A stretch of DNA of 43,685 nucleotides from Candidatus Bathyarchaeota archaeon (GCA_029882515.1 JAOUKN010000006.1:1-43685); one strand, 5' to 3'; shown: positions 33,025 to 42,375, counted from the stretch's first letter. Program-made: numbers and translations. The notes: generated by a model from the sequence alone, not told the origin.

Positions 33025-34272
33025 TTATGGTCCTAGGTGTCCTGCTGTTGTCTGTGCTAGCACTGTTTTCAGTCCGGCTTCCACCAATGTTTCTCGTGCC
33101 TTCCTCATCTCGTGTACAGACGGTCGCTCCATATCTAGTCGACGAAAGCTAGGAAAATAGTCTAGGAGACATGCTTGAACCTCTGGGTTTATGCCTACTA
33201 TCCTTTCTCCCATCTCTCGAATTTCCTCCAACGTTATGAAATACCTGTTATAGGGAATGCCAACTCCAACGAACAAAGACTCAGGATAATAACTATCAAT
33301 GATGTACTCTGTAATGGACCATGCGTTTTCCAAATACCGCCTAGCAAGCCCGTCATCAATGATTCCAGTTATCCTCATGAAAGTTTCTGTCCGTAGTCCC
33401 TTCAAATCCGGACCAACACCTGTCACCCCAGCCTTCACCAAACCATCCACAAACTCAGGCGTCAAAACCGTCGCATTCGTGTCCAAATGCAATCGAGCCC
33501 GCTCATCAGGATTCAACTGACGCAACTCCTCAAAAAACCTGATCAACCAAGCCTGGTTCAACGTGGGTTCTCCTCCAGATATCGCCATGCGGTCTACGCC
33601 ATACTTGTTTCGTTCAGCCGTCAAGACCGCAGCTGCCTCAAAAGGCGTCAACGCCGGCGTCACATTGTCGTATGTAACCATGTAATTTTGACACTGGGGA
33701 CACCCTAAGTTACAGCCGTGAGCGAAGCATGCAACCTCCACATAGCGTTGGCTACTCTTCTTGACCCACCAAGGCGTACCCACACCACCAACCGAGTGAG
33801 GCTGAAACCCCGAAATCCTCCGAAGCGGAACATAATCTTTAGGTAGCTCCAGATCGATGGTCATGCCGTCTCGAACGGGTGTTACACACGCTGGTTTGGG
33901 TTTTCCATTAATGGGCATAGCGCATGCGAAGCATCCACCAGTCTCGCATGGAGCAAAAATCTTGGTTTCGTCAGGAAATTTTCCAAATTCTAAACCCAGT
34001 AGTTCCAAAGCATGTTTTACCGTAGTTCGTTCTGGCACCGCAAAATATTCGCCATCCACGACTATCATGATCTGTTTTCTGGGAACAACATCTTTTACTC
34101 GTTCAACCGCGCTGTGAGGACAGGCAACATAGCAGACGTCACAATCGATGCATGCAGTTTCAAAACGCTCTATGCTAGGCTTATCAACACCTGGGCAACT
34201 GAAATGTTCGGTGCAGAAACCGCAGTCTCTGCATTCTTTAGAATTTCTACGGCATACATGGAAAAGCGTCAC
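33025..34272 (-). CDS. Radical SAM protein with N-terminal [4Fe-4S] and [2Fe-2S]-like domains
   Basis: A 415-residue multi-cluster protein. N-terminal Cys at 14, 17, 20, 26 and then Cys41, 44, 47, 51 (C-x2-C-x2-C-x3-C-P) form a ferredoxin-like part. Residues about 68-145 resemble a plant-type [2Fe-2S] domain ('VVDGEYFAVPERTTVKHAL', then Cys109-x4-Cys114-x2-Cys117-x11-Cys129), as in the N-terminus of NuoG or SdhB. The radical SAM motif is C-x3-C-x2-C at Cys187, 191, 194 ('CNLGCPQC'), followed by 'ISGGEPTLNQAW', like glycyl-radical activases. Substrate unknown. It lies 9 bp behind nucS on the minus strand, so they may be co-transcribed. Confidence 0.85.
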   Translation of the reverse strand: MTLFHVCRRNSKECRDCGFCTEHFSCPGVDKPSIERFETACIDCDVCYVACPHSAVERVKDVVPRKQIMIVVDGEYFAVPERTTVKHALELLGLEFGKFPDETKIFAPCETGGCFACAMPINGKPKPACVTPVRDGMTIDLELPKDYVPLRRISGFQPHSVGGVGTPWWVKKSSQRYVEVACFAHGCNLGCPQCQNYMVTYDNVTPALTPFEAAAVLTAERNKYGVDRMAISGGEPTLNQAWLIRFFEELRQLNPDERARLHLDTNATVLTPEFVDGLVKAGVTGVGPDLKGLRTETFMRITGIIDDGLARRYLENAWSITEYIIDSYYPESLFVGVGIPYNRYFITLEEIREMGERIVGINPEVQACLLDYFPSFRRLDMERPSVHEMRKARETLVEAGLKTVLAQTTAGHLGP

Positions 34273-34281
34273 TGAGATCCC

Positions 34282-35070
34282 TTATTCATCTTGCTCAAAG
34301 AAATCGGCCAGCTTTCTGGTTTCCGATCGACTCAAAATCTCAGCGCATTTTCTTGGGTCTAGCGGTTTGAAGTCCAAACCTAAAGTTGCCAACATCTTCT
34401 GGACTCCTTTTCCCATGTGGGGAGCTGCCAGTATTCCTCTGACTTTACGATTCACAGAGTTCCTTACGGACTCGACGTACTTAGCCAACTGTAAAGCCGC
34501 ATCACGACCTGCTGTCTTACGTTTAATCTCCACCACCACAAACTTCCCGTTCCCATCAATGCCATAGACGTCAATGAACCCAGGCTCCACCTTCTTCTCA
34601 TAAGAGATGGGCTTAAACTCGGCTTCAATCAACGACGGCCTAAGCAACACCGCCTTCTGCATATCTTCCTCGCTCGCATACAGGGAAAACTTGCCAGCAT
34701 CGACCAAACCCAACAACGACACCAAATAGACACGATCAAAAAACAGCCTAACTGATTCCAGAGGTTTACTCCGAACTGCTCGAATCTGTAGAACCTTGTC
34801 ACGGACTTGAGTGTGAAAGATACAACCAGGCGGCTGCCAGTTGACAGGTTCGTAACCTGTAGGACGATGAACCAGAACAGAACCATCCTCTTTAATCAAA
34901 ACGATGCGTTCTCCAGCCTTCAGCTTGGAACTGGCTCGTCCTTTATAATCAACCCAACAATTCCCTACAATAACCAGACTCTTACGTTCTGAAAACGCTC
35001 GCCTAACTACTTCTTCGGCTTCTTCAAGGCTTGGTCTTTCCAACACAATAATCGTCTTGTGTTTATTCAT
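34282..35070 (-). CDS. nucS: Endonuclease NucS (EndoMS), mismatch/flap endonuclease
   Basis: A 262-residue nuclease, the family length. The N-terminal DNA-binding part has Trp78 in 'NWQPPG', and the C-terminal RecB-like nuclease carries Asp167 ('GFIDVYG'), Glu181 and Lys183 ('VVVEIKRKT'), and Gln194 ('QLAKYVE'). The end reads 'TRKLADFFEQ', a fit to a PCNA-interacting peptide. In Thermococcales and actinobacteria it cuts both strands at mismatches, providing non-MutS mismatch repair. It leads a two-gene unit with the radical SAM gene and is divergent from a methyltransferase gene with a 56-bp gap. Confidence 0.92.
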   Translation of the reverse strand: MNKHKTIIVLERPSLEEAEEVVRRAFSERKSLVIVGNCWVDYKGRASSKLKAGERIVLIKEDGSVLVHRPTGYEPVNWQPPGCIFHTQVRDKVLQIRAVRSKPLESVRLFFDRVYLVSLLGLVDAGKFSLYASEEDMQKAVLLRPSLIEAEFKPISYEKKVEPGFIDVYGIDGNGKFVVVEIKRKTAGRDAALQLAKYVESVRNSVNRKVRGILAAPHMGKGVQKMLATLGLDFKPLDPRKCAEILSRSETRKLADFFEQDE

Positions 35071-35126
35071 CGTTCTCTGCCAACAATTTTAGAAGCAGAA
35101 ACTACACATAAAACTTCTGAATAAAC

Positions 35127-35693
35127 ATGGCTGAATGGAAAAAGAAACGCAACATCGTGCACCATTACAATCAGCTGGCATCAGTCTATGATATTCAATA
35201 TGCTGATGAACAGAAAGCGAAGATAGAAGCAGTTCTAGAAAAGGTGGCTTTAGAGAATAATAATTTTGTACTTGATGTAGGATGTGGGACAGGACTTCTC
35301 TTCCCATACATAGCAAATAAAGTTCAACTGTTCATAGGCATCGACATATCCCGAGAACTTCTCAAAAAAGCAGAAACACGCAAAGAATGCTGTTCGAATA
35401 TCCACATTCTACTTGCAGATGCAGACCATTTACCCTTCAGATTCTGGAGTTTCAACATAACATTTGCCATAACTCTTCTGCAAAACAGTCCGAATCCTCT
35501 CGTAACATTACAGGAAATAAAAAGAGTAAGCAAAAAACATGCCAGAATAATGGTCACTGGCCTAAAGAAGAAGTTTACCCAAAAGACCTTCACCATTATA
35601 CTTGAGAATGCAAAACTAGAACTTTCCGCTCTAGAAACGGATAACAACCTTAAGGATTACATCGCCAAATGCCACTTCAAAACTGAGACCTGA
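35127..35693 (+). CDS. Class I SAM-dependent methyltransferase
   Basis: A 188-residue Rossmann methyltransferase. Motif I is 'VLDVGCGTGLLFPYI', the acidic end of beta-2 is in 'FIGIDIS', and 'DADHLPFRFWSFNITF' is the post-II region. The N-terminal 'HHYNQLASVYDIQY' is the usual start of the UbiE/ArsM-like group. No substrate can be deduced. The 3' part is shorter than in ubiquinone-type enzymes, with no clear cap domain. Confidence 0.8.
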   Translation: MAEWKKKRNIVHHYNQLASVYDIQYADEQKAKIEAVLEKVALENNNFVLDVGCGTGLLFPYIANKVQLFIGIDISRELLKKAETRKECCSNIHILLADADHLPFRFWSFNITFAITLLQNSPNPLVTLQEIKRVSKKHARIMVTGLKKKFTQKTFTIILENAKLELSALETDNNLKDYIAKCHFKTET

Positions 35694-35850
35694 TATGTCA
35701 AAGGTATTTGAATCAAAACGTTCTGAAAACGTGATCTTCGTCAGACATGACTGATGATTCTGCATCTTTTTTATTGATCGATCGTCATGTCAAAGAACTT
35801 CCACAATAGATTAATATTGCACTTGGAACTAGTTACCGAAGGTGATAAAA

Positions 35851-35946
35851 ATGTCATGTGGATGTGGAAAGAAAGCAGAATCGAAACCAGATGATCCATG
35901 CGGCTGTGGAAGCGGAAAGAAATACAAAGACTGCTGTGCCAAATAA
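35851..35946 (+). CDS. 31-residue SEC-C motif protein
   Basis: A very small gene: ATG at 35851, TAA at 35944-35946. A ribosome site AAGGTGA at 35839-35845 precedes it with 5-nt spacing. The product has two Cys-rich parts. The second ('PCGCGSGKKYKDCC') is an almost perfect SEC-C zinc-binding motif (C-x-C-x8-CC), as found at the end of SecA. The N-terminal 'SCGCGKK' adds another C-x-C. Free-standing SEC-C peptides may chaperone or bind zinc, but no function is known for this one. The start, spacing and motif make it real. Confidence 0.8.
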   Translation: MSCGCGKKAESKPDDPCGCGSGKKYKDCCAK

Positions 35947-36048
35947 ACTAGAAGAAAATCCCAGCATCCTCCACTCTTTTTTGACGCTTAACCTAAGGTA
36001 TCTATCCATAACATCTTTCTTTAAAGAAGTCAACGTGTGCAGACAGAC

Positions 36049-37953
36049 TCATCGGCCTCCAGACTCATTCAAACGCCTTCTTAAGACCTCACTAACTAGT
36101 TTAGCCTTCACGCGTCCCCTAACTCTGTCCATAACCATACCCATCAAAGCACCAAACGCACCCTTCCCCCTCTCCTCAACCAAGTCCCTATTCTCTATCA
36201 ACAAGTCCTCAATCATCAACTCCAACTCTTCTCTCGAAATCATCCCCAACCCCAGATCCTCAATCGCACCTCTCACCGCAGCTCCCTCATGCTTTGACAA
36301 CCAACCAACAATTTCAGGAATTGCCTCCTTAACAGTCTCACCAGAATCCACAAGACGAAAGATTTCAATAATTTGCTCATCAGCAACCTTCTCAACATCA
36401 ACACCATCCCGTTTCAAAGCCTTCAAAGTCTCCGTTAACATAGCCGCCACAACAGTAGCCGAAACGCCAGTCTCCCCAACTATCACCTCAAACAAGTCGC
36501 CATACTCAGAATCAAAAACCTGCCTCGCAAGCTTCTGGTTAATTTCATACTCTTCCATCAAATGCTTCAACCGTTGCTCCGGCAACTCTGGAAGACAAGC
36601 CCGCAACTTCTCAAGACGCTCCCCACTCAACCGAATCGGAGGGACATCAGTCTCGGGGTACATTCGAGCAGCACCAGGTCTTGGTCGCAGATAGCGAGTG
36701 GTTCCGTCAGGCTTTGCCCCACGAGTTTCCTCAGGAACTCCCTTCAAGGCGTCTCTGGCTCTTTGGGTTACTCCCTTCAAAGCGTCGGTTGCGTTTTCCA
36801 AAGTGTCCGCAACAAACACCACAGCATCCGGTGGTTCAACCTTCATAAAACCCTTAAGCCTATTCATTTCCTCCTTAGTAATCCTGTAAGCAGGCATCTC
36901 ATCACTGTGAAAAATGCCTCCAACTCGTCCCCAGAAACGAGCGATATCAGCCATCTCCGCTCCAAGTCTCATACCAGGAGCGAGCTCCATTCTAAGAAGA
37001 CTGCCAAATCTGGGCAGCCTTACTGCCAACACCGTCTTATGTTCCTTGACAACTCTTTGAATAACCTTACATCTAGTTTGTTTGAACACCGAGGTAACGT
37101 CGACAAACTCGTCTGCAACATCCTTTTCCTCAACTCCACGTTTCTTCAACGCTTCTTTTATTCGGAGAAGGTTGAGCTGCCGCTGTACCTCGTTCTCAAT
37201 TACCTTAGAAATCAATTCAAGTTCTTGAACACCCTTTATTTCAATGAGAGCTCCATCTCGAATGGAAATGTTCAAATCTTGTCGAATGGTTCCTAATCCA
37301 CGTCTGACTTTTCCAGTGGCCCTGTAAATTCTCCCGATTGCCAAAGCAACTTTCTCTGCCTCTTGAGGAGAGTAGAGAACGGGAGCGGTTGCAACCTCGA
37401 CGAGGGGGATTCCTAAGCGGTCAATGCGGTAGCCAATTGTGGAACCTTCTTCTTCGGTTTTTCTGGCGGCATCTTCCTCAAGGTCAATGTGCTGTATGGG
37501 AATCTTCTTCTCACCAGTGATTATCGCTCCACCGAGGGCAATAATGCAGGTTCTTTGAAAACCCGTTGTATTCGAGCCGTCTATGACTGTTTTCCGCATA
37601 ACGTGAATTTCATCTACAGGCTTTGCTTCGATCATGAGCGCAACCGTGAGCGCAATTTCCACTGCCTCTCGATCAAGATCATGGGGAGGCTCCTCATCCA
37701 TCTCCACGAGACACGCGGTTTCTTTAGTTGCCTCATAAAGTATCTTAACGCCCTTCTGGAATTCGAAGAGCGCGGCGGGATCGATCTGACCAAGTTCACT
37801 TTGAGTGGGTCTCAGTTGCCGTATAAACGTGATTTCTGGCTCTTTCTTGAAGAGTTTGGGTCTGCAGGAGCAGAAGAGTTTTGTTTTGGTGTCTAATTGT
37901 TGGTGGATTTCGAGTCCGACTTTCAAACCTATTTCTGAATAGTTCACACTCAT
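36049..37953 (-). CDS. gatE: Glutamyl-tRNA(Gln) amidotransferase subunit E
   Basis: A 634-residue GatE. The N-terminal GatB-like kinase domain starts 'VGLEIHQQLDTKTKLFC', continues with 'HVMRKTVIDGSNTTGFQRT', and has an inserted AspRS-type GAD domain (about residues 285-410). The C-terminal YqeY-like tail follows ('ETVKEAIPEIVGWLSKHEGAAVRGAIEDLG'). It phosphorylates Glu-tRNA(Gln) and channels ammonia from GatD. The archaeal-only GatDE pair shows that this organism makes Gln-tRNA by transamidation. It follows gatD with 13 bp between, as one operon. Confidence 0.96.
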   Translation of the reverse strand: MSVNYSEIGLKVGLEIHQQLDTKTKLFCSCRPKLFKKEPEITFIRQLRPTQSELGQIDPAALFEFQKGVKILYEATKETACLVEMDEEPPHDLDREAVEIALTVALMIEAKPVDEIHVMRKTVIDGSNTTGFQRTCIIALGGAIITGEKKIPIQHIDLEEDAARKTEEEGSTIGYRIDRLGIPLVEVATAPVLYSPQEAEKVALAIGRIYRATGKVRRGLGTIRQDLNISIRDGALIEIKGVQELELISKVIENEVQRQLNLLRIKEALKKRGVEEKDVADEFVDVTSVFKQTRCKVIQRVVKEHKTVLAVRLPRFGSLLRMELAPGMRLGAEMADIARFWGRVGGIFHSDEMPAYRITKEEMNRLKGFMKVEPPDAVVFVADTLENATDALKGVTQRARDALKGVPEETRGAKPDGTTRYLRPRPGAARMYPETDVPPIRLSGERLEKLRACLPELPEQRLKHLMEEYEINQKLARQVFDSEYGDLFEVIVGETGVSATVVAAMLTETLKALKRDGVDVEKVADEQIIEIFRLVDSGETVKEAIPEIVGWLSKHEGAAVRGAIEDLGLGMISREELELMIEDLLIENRDLVEERGKGAFGALMGMVMDRVRGRVKAKLVSEVLRRRLNESGGR

Positions 37954-37966
37954 GTCGTTGTCTCCT

Positions 37967-39295
37967 TTACTCGTCTTCTTTGAGGAGGGTTCTTGGAGAG
38001 AATTCGTTGGCTGTGTTCTGGGTGAGAATTCTCTTAGCTTCTTCGGTGTCTTTTGTCTGTCCGAAAACCCACATGAGTTTTACAAGGGCGGTTTCGGACA
38101 ACATATCCTCGAGAGGCGTCACTCCCATCGCTAAAAGGTCTCGACCTTGATCGTAAACGTTCATGTCTATGCGTCCCCAGATGCACTGGGAAGTCATGGC
38201 AACGACCATCCCCGTTTCTATGGCTTTTCGGATGGCAGGGAAACAGTAGTTGCCTACATGACCTAGGCCGGTTCCTTCGAGAATGATGCCTCTATATCCC
38301 TTTTCGATGTATGATTCAATGGTCTCTGGATTCAAACCGGGATGGAACTTAACGAGCGCAACTTTTTCGTCGAAGTTCGGTTTTAAGACTAGTTGTCTAG
38401 ATGGATGTCTTTTCTGGTAGTGTTCTGCTAGCATGGTGATTTTTTCGTCTTCTATCTTGGCGATTGGCGTTGTATTTATAGACCTGAAGGTGTCGCGTCG
38501 ACTTGTGTGGCACTTTCTGGCTTTGGTTCCTCGGTGGAAGACTATGGTTTTGTCGGAGATGGTTTCGTGCATGGCGATGACCACTTCGGCGAAGGGAGCG
38601 GTAGAGGCTGCTTTGACTGCTCCTATTAGGTTTGTGGCGGCGTCTGAGCTAGGGCGATCGGCAGACCTTTGAGAGCCAACGAGTATTACAGGTACAGACA
38701 GTTCCTGTAATGCAAAGCTTAGTGCTGCGGAGGTGTATGCCAAGGTGTCGGTCCCGTGGGCGATGACAACGCCTGCGGCTCCATTTTTGATGTGTTTGGC
38801 TACGGTTGTGGCTGTTTCTGTCCAGTGTTTTGTGGTGATGTTTTCGCTAAAGAGGCTGAAGAGAATCTCGGCGTCTATGGTGGCGATTTGGGAGAGTTCT
38901 GGGACGACGCTGTAGAGGTCGCTGGCGGAGAGGGCTGGGCGTACGGCGCCTGTTCGGTAGTCGACTCGGCTGGCGATGGTGCCGCCTGTGCTTATGATGG
39001 CGACTTTGGGTAGGTGTGGTTTTTGTGTGGGGAGGGGTGGTGGGGTGAAGGTGGGTTTGGTTCCGGTGCCGATTTTTTTGATGTTTGTTGTGGAGGTGAT
39101 TTTTATTCCGGTGTTGTAGCCGCTTTGTAGTTTGATTACGATGTGTTTGTCGTCGCCATATTCTGATCGGGGGATGAGCACACCTTCGTATGCTTCTTTA
39201 TCTCTTGTGATGCGGATGATGTCGCCGATTTCAGCTTCTGCTTTTTTTAGAACTTGTAATGCTCTGCCTTTGTAGCCTGCGAACTCTTTCCTCAA
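37967..39295 (-). CDS. gatD: Glutamyl-tRNA(Gln) amidotransferase subunit D
   Basis: A 442-residue subunit, starting from a TTG at 39295 with GGAGAGAT as ribosome site 7 nt upstream. Residues about 1-80 are the GatD-specific AnsA-like linker domain. The L-asparaginase fold then begins with 'VAIISTGGTIASRVDYRTGA', with the first catalytic Thr, and has 'VIAHGTDTLAYTSAALSF' with the Thr-Asp pair. It releases ammonia from glutamine or asparagine for GatE. First gene of the gatDE unit. A minus-strand TATA (TTATATAT) at 39362-39371 lies about 70 bp upstream. Confidence 0.95.
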   Translation of the reverse strand: MRKEFAGYKGRALQVLKKAEAEIGDIIRITRDKEAYEGVLIPRSEYGDDKHIVIKLQSGYNTGIKITSTTNIKKIGTGTKPTFTPPPLPTQKPHLPKVAIISTGGTIASRVDYRTGAVRPALSASDLYSVVPELSQIATIDAEILFSLFSENITTKHWTETATTVAKHIKNGAAGVVIAHGTDTLAYTSAALSFALQELSVPVILVGSQRSADRPSSDAATNLIGAVKAASTAPFAEVVIAMHETISDKTIVFHRGTKARKCHTSRRDTFRSINTTPIAKIEDEKITMLAEHYQKRHPSRQLVLKPNFDEKVALVKFHPGLNPETIESYIEKGYRGIILEGTGLGHVGNYCFPAIRKAIETGMVVAMTSQCIWGRIDMNVYDQGRDLLAMGVTPLEDMLSETALVKLMWVFGQTKDTEEAKRILTQNTANEFSPRTLLKEDE

Positions 39296-39361
39296 GCTTT
39301 ATCTCTCCAACATTTATGAATGTGTGATTGTTATCTTAATAATCTCTGTCTAAACTGTTTA

Positions 39362-39371
39362 GATATATAAG
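39362..39371 (-). promoter_or_regulatory. TATA box of the gatDE operon
   Basis: On the minus strand CTTATATATC lies at 39362-39371, giving a transcript start near 39343 and a leader of nearly 50 nt before the TTG start. Confidence 0.5.
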
Positions 39372-39451
39372 ATTCAATTCTTCTTTTCCATCTCTATGTT
39401 GTTTCTGTGTGGGTCAGTTGGAAATAGAGAAAGAAAAGGAGATTATTGTGT

Positions 39452-40764
39452 TTATGGTGTTATCTTTGGTTTTCTTATTGCTAAGTAGACTGTTGTTGCT
39501 ATAAAGACCACTGTTGTTCCTATGAAGATGTACATTAGGTTTCGGATAGTGCTAAGTTCATTTATGAGTGTCTCTTGATCTGCTAGAAGATTGTAGTAGG
39601 TTGCATTTAGGGCTTCAAGATCCACTAGAAGCTTGGCATAACTATCCAATAAACCATGATAAGTTGAGTTCAAGTTGCGGTAATCTGCTAAGAGATCATT
39701 ATACTTCTCCAACAACTCATAATACAATGGAGTAATCGGCGTCATTAATGGATACTTATCTTGATTGTTGTCATCGATAAGGTATGAGGTGTCTCCTATT
39801 CCATCACCATCTGTCTCGTTCTGATAAGGACCACTAGACAAGTCAATACCAGTATAGTGAGTCCAGTAGTTTCCGCCAGAAGGGTAACCGTTGTCCCAAA
39901 TATTAACAGATGCATACGTACGAACTGTGTTGTTCATAAAGATATTATGAAATATTATATTGTTGAAGAACTAGAGAGATAAATGCCGTTGTAGTTGTTT
40001 GTTAAATTGTTCATGTAGATTATGTTGTTTTTCCCTGAAACGTATAACGAAATTCCGGATGGATCGTTTGCTGTTATCTTGTTTCCAAATATGTTGTTAC
40101 TCGACGAAAAAGAACAGATCTCTATGCCAACTGTGTTTTTCGATACGTTATTTCCAAGTATATTGTTGTTAGTAGCCCAATATAGCTCGATGCCATACCT
40201 GCAGTTTGTTACGTAGTTTTCAGAAACAGTATTGTTTGAAGAACTCCAGATACAGACGCCAGCGTAGGTGTTGTTTGTTATGGTGTTTTCCGAAATGATG
40301 TTGTAATCTGAAGATTCACGTATAGAAATGCCACAATTGTTGTTTGTTATGTTGTTTCCATAAATGTCAGCATATGAGGAAAAGAATAGATCGATACCAT
40401 AAGCGAACCCCTTTATTTCCATGTTCTTGATTGTTATGTTGTTTCTTCCATGGCCAAGGTCAAAAAAGGATATCCCTCTACCTCGAGCTCCTTTTCCTTG
40501 AAGAGTGTAGCCTGCTCCATCAATTACGATGCTATCTCTATAGACCATAATTCCATTATAGTCACTCGTAATGTTTCCAGTTAAGGTGTATATGACACTA
40601 TCAAAGCTCGAAATAGGTGCTGTTGGGGGGTCGATTGAGCCATCAGCTCTAATGTATATGGTTTCGCTTGTGTTGGCTGTTTGAATGCCGAAAGCTAATC
40701 CCGCTATAAGCATGGTGGATAACAAACACAAAATTGTGAAGGAAGTTAAAACAGTTTTATTCAT
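39452..40764 (-). pseudogene. Secreted NosD-like beta-helix surface protein, split by a frameshift
   Basis: Two frames on the minus strand belong to one protein. The first (39955-40764) begins with a signal peptide ('TSFTILCLLSTMLIAGLAFG') followed by Asn-rich parallel beta-helix repeats ('NNITNNNCGISI', 'ENTITNNTYAGV', 'GNNVSKNTVGIEI'). It ends just where the repeat continues in the next frame, near 39938-39962. The second (to 39452) completes the repeat, then has 'NIWDNGYPSGGNYW', a DGDGIGD calcium loop, a coiled coil (about 85 residues) and a C-terminal membrane helix. A one-base shift joins them into about 437 residues. A surface-anchored glycoprotein or polysaccharide-binding protein is likely. 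Real mutation or assembly error cannot be told apart here. Confidence 0.7.
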
Positions 40765-40873
40765 TTTGCATCAATATTTTGTAAAGCTTGTTTAGATCTA
40801 TTTAATTCTATATTTTAGAACGGTGAGGAATAGGCTGACTTAAACCCTTCCCTCTATAGAAGAGACACAATTG

Positions 40874-40911
40874 AACTGTAGAAAGTAGAGGTATGAGAGA
40901 TTTCTACAGTT
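40874..40911. repeat. 11-bp inverted repeat with flanking direct repeat
   Basis: AACTGTAGAAA (40874-40884) and TTTCTACAGTT (40901-40911) are perfect arms around a 16-nt loop. TTGAACTGTA occurs twice, at 40871-40880 and 40910-40919. It lies 26 bp beyond the 3' end of the element ATPase gene. It may be a terminator hairpin for that gene, or mark the edge of the inserted element. Confidence 0.5.
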
Positions 40912-40936
40912 GAACTGTAAATCTAGAGGTTGCATG

Positions 40937-41980
40937 TTACCACTCCTCTTCATCAATAAGCCATTCTTCCTCAGTTGTTAAGAATTCATCCCATTCTGTC
41001 TCTTCTTCGTCTTCTTCTGATTCCTCAAAGAACTTTTCACCTAAAGCACTCATGAATTTCTCTTTCAATCCGTTGGGTTGTCTTTCTGTTCTAACTAGAA
41101 TTTTTGGTTTGCAGATTTCATAAGGTTTGTATTGTGGTTCTGGAAGCATAGGGAATTTTGTCTTTTTGTCTTTAGCTACGTAAAGCCATTCACCTTTATT
41201 GAACTCTAGGATTTCTTTTCTGTGTTCTGAATGTCTTAGAAGTCTGTGTATTTTCAGTTCATAATCGTCTTGGCTAACTCTTCCTAGCATTAGTCTGGTC
41301 CTAGCTCGGATTCTAGGGTTCAAGTCTTGCATTCTTTGAGAAGCCATGACGAAGTGTAAGCCTAAGTTTCGGGCAACAGAGAAAATTTTCCTAAGTCGGT
41401 TAAAGATTTTCTTGCTTATGGTTGAACTGTCGAAACAGTTTTGACTTTCTTCAACAAAGAAAACTATTCTCTCATGCTTCTGATACCCTTTGTATGCTCT
41501 GAGATAAGCTATTCTGTAGAAGTGTTTGACTATGCTGTAAATGAAGAATGCAGTTTTCTCTATACTCTCGGTTTGGAGTAAGAAGATTATATCTCTATGT
41601 TCTTTGAGAGCTTGTTCGATTTCTGGACCTCTAAGGACCGTGAAACTCTTATCATGTCTAAGGAAAACATCTTCTAAGTTGATAGTATGCTCTGTTTCGA
41701 TAACGTCTTTGTCTCTTATTCGCATGAATGGAATAGCTTGAAACTCATGAATCCACTTGGGAAAGTCTTCAAAGATTATAACTCTAGTGTTTGGTATTGC
41801 TCTAAACCGTGAGGCTAGGGTTTTCAATGCTTCAGTTTTTCCGTGACCTTTTGAACTGATTAGTAACAAGTCTCCAAAGTCTAGCACATCATGAACTATC
41901 GAATCAACATTCTTTTGTTGCTTTTCAGAGGAGTGGTTGAGTAGTGCGTCCACCTTCTGAGTTGCTTTCATTTTTTCCAT
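40937..41980 (-). CDS. P-loop ATPase of the HerA/FtsK/VirD4-like superfamily
   Basis: A 347-residue ATPase. The Walker A is 'SSKGHGKTEAL' (about residues 42-52), Walker B 'RIVFFVEESQNCF' (about 172-184) with two Glu, and 'LGLHFVMASQRMQDLNPRIRART' holds the sensor-type Gln and an Arg-rich end seen in HerA and DNA-translocating ATPases. The C-terminus is very acidic, with runs of Glu/Asp. It resembles ATPases of archaeal viruses and plasmids used for DNA packaging or transfer, but is not close to a named family that I recognise. The ATG at 41980 is preceded by AT-rich DNA. An ATG at residue 4 could also be used. Confidence 0.75.
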   Translation of the reverse strand: MEKMKATQKVDALLNHSSEKQQKNVDSIVHDVLDFGDLLLISSKGHGKTEALKTLASRFRAIPNTRVIIFEDFPKWIHEFQAIPFMRIRDKDVIETEHTINLEDVFLRHDKSFTVLRGPEIEQALKEHRDIIFLLQTESIEKTAFFIYSIVKHFYRIAYLRAYKGYQKHERIVFFVEESQNCFDSSTISKKIFNRLRKIFSVARNLGLHFVMASQRMQDLNPRIRARTRLMLGRVSQDDYELKIHRLLRHSEHRKEILEFNKGEWLYVAKDKKTKFPMLPEPQYKPYEICKPKILVRTERQPNGLKEKFMSALGEKFFEESEEDEEETEWDEFLTTEEEWLIDEEEW

Positions 41981-42261
41981 GCGTCCATGTTTTGCTACCT
42001 AAAACTAGGGCGATTGAGTCTAATAAACGCTTCGATTTAGGCTTATTTTACGTTTTAAAGCACAAAATGAGACTATTTGCACATATAAGTCGATTCTTAA
42101 AGGAAAAATGTAGAGGGAAACGTTAGGGTTGGCCAACTAGGGGGATGCAGGAGTCTTTTAGTTTGTGGTCAGCTTAGGGCTTCATCAATACGCATAGTCA
42201 TTATGGTTTTTCACACATATGTCTTGGCTTCTTCTAACCCCAAGCTGATTTCCACTAATGA
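41981..42261. other. Gene-poor AT-rich spacer
   Basis: Both strands lack a convincing reading frame here. A minus-strand TATA-like CTTTAAAAC is near 42053-42061 and may serve the ATPase gene. Nothing else is visible. Confidence 0.4.
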
Positions 42262-42375
42262 CTAATATGTCTGAACATTTTTTTTAGCTTTTTTTATTAT
42301 TGAATACAAAAAGCTCATGAATGTCAATATCGATAACAAGTCAGCAATGACACTGATTAGTTCTGAATGATGCAT
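42262..42375 (-). CDS. 37-residue small membrane protein
   Basis: ATG at 42373-42375 on the minus strand and TAG at 42262-42264. The product has one hydrophobic helix ('LISVIADLLSILTFMSFLYSI') followed by a Lys-rich tail ('KKAKKN'), the layout of a single-pass membrane peptide. A minus-strand TATA box (TTTAAATA) begins 33 bp before the ATG, so the transcript would start within a few bases of it, a leaderless message. No homologue is known to me. The T-runs seen on the plus strand at 42278-42295 are just its Lys codons. Confidence 0.55.
   Translation of the reverse strand: MHHSELISVIADLLSILTFMSFLYSIIKKAKKNVQTY

Noticed and set aside
42278-42300. T-runs on the plus strand as a terminator
   Set aside because: No plus-strand gene ends before them; they are the Lys codons of the 37-residue minus-strand protein.
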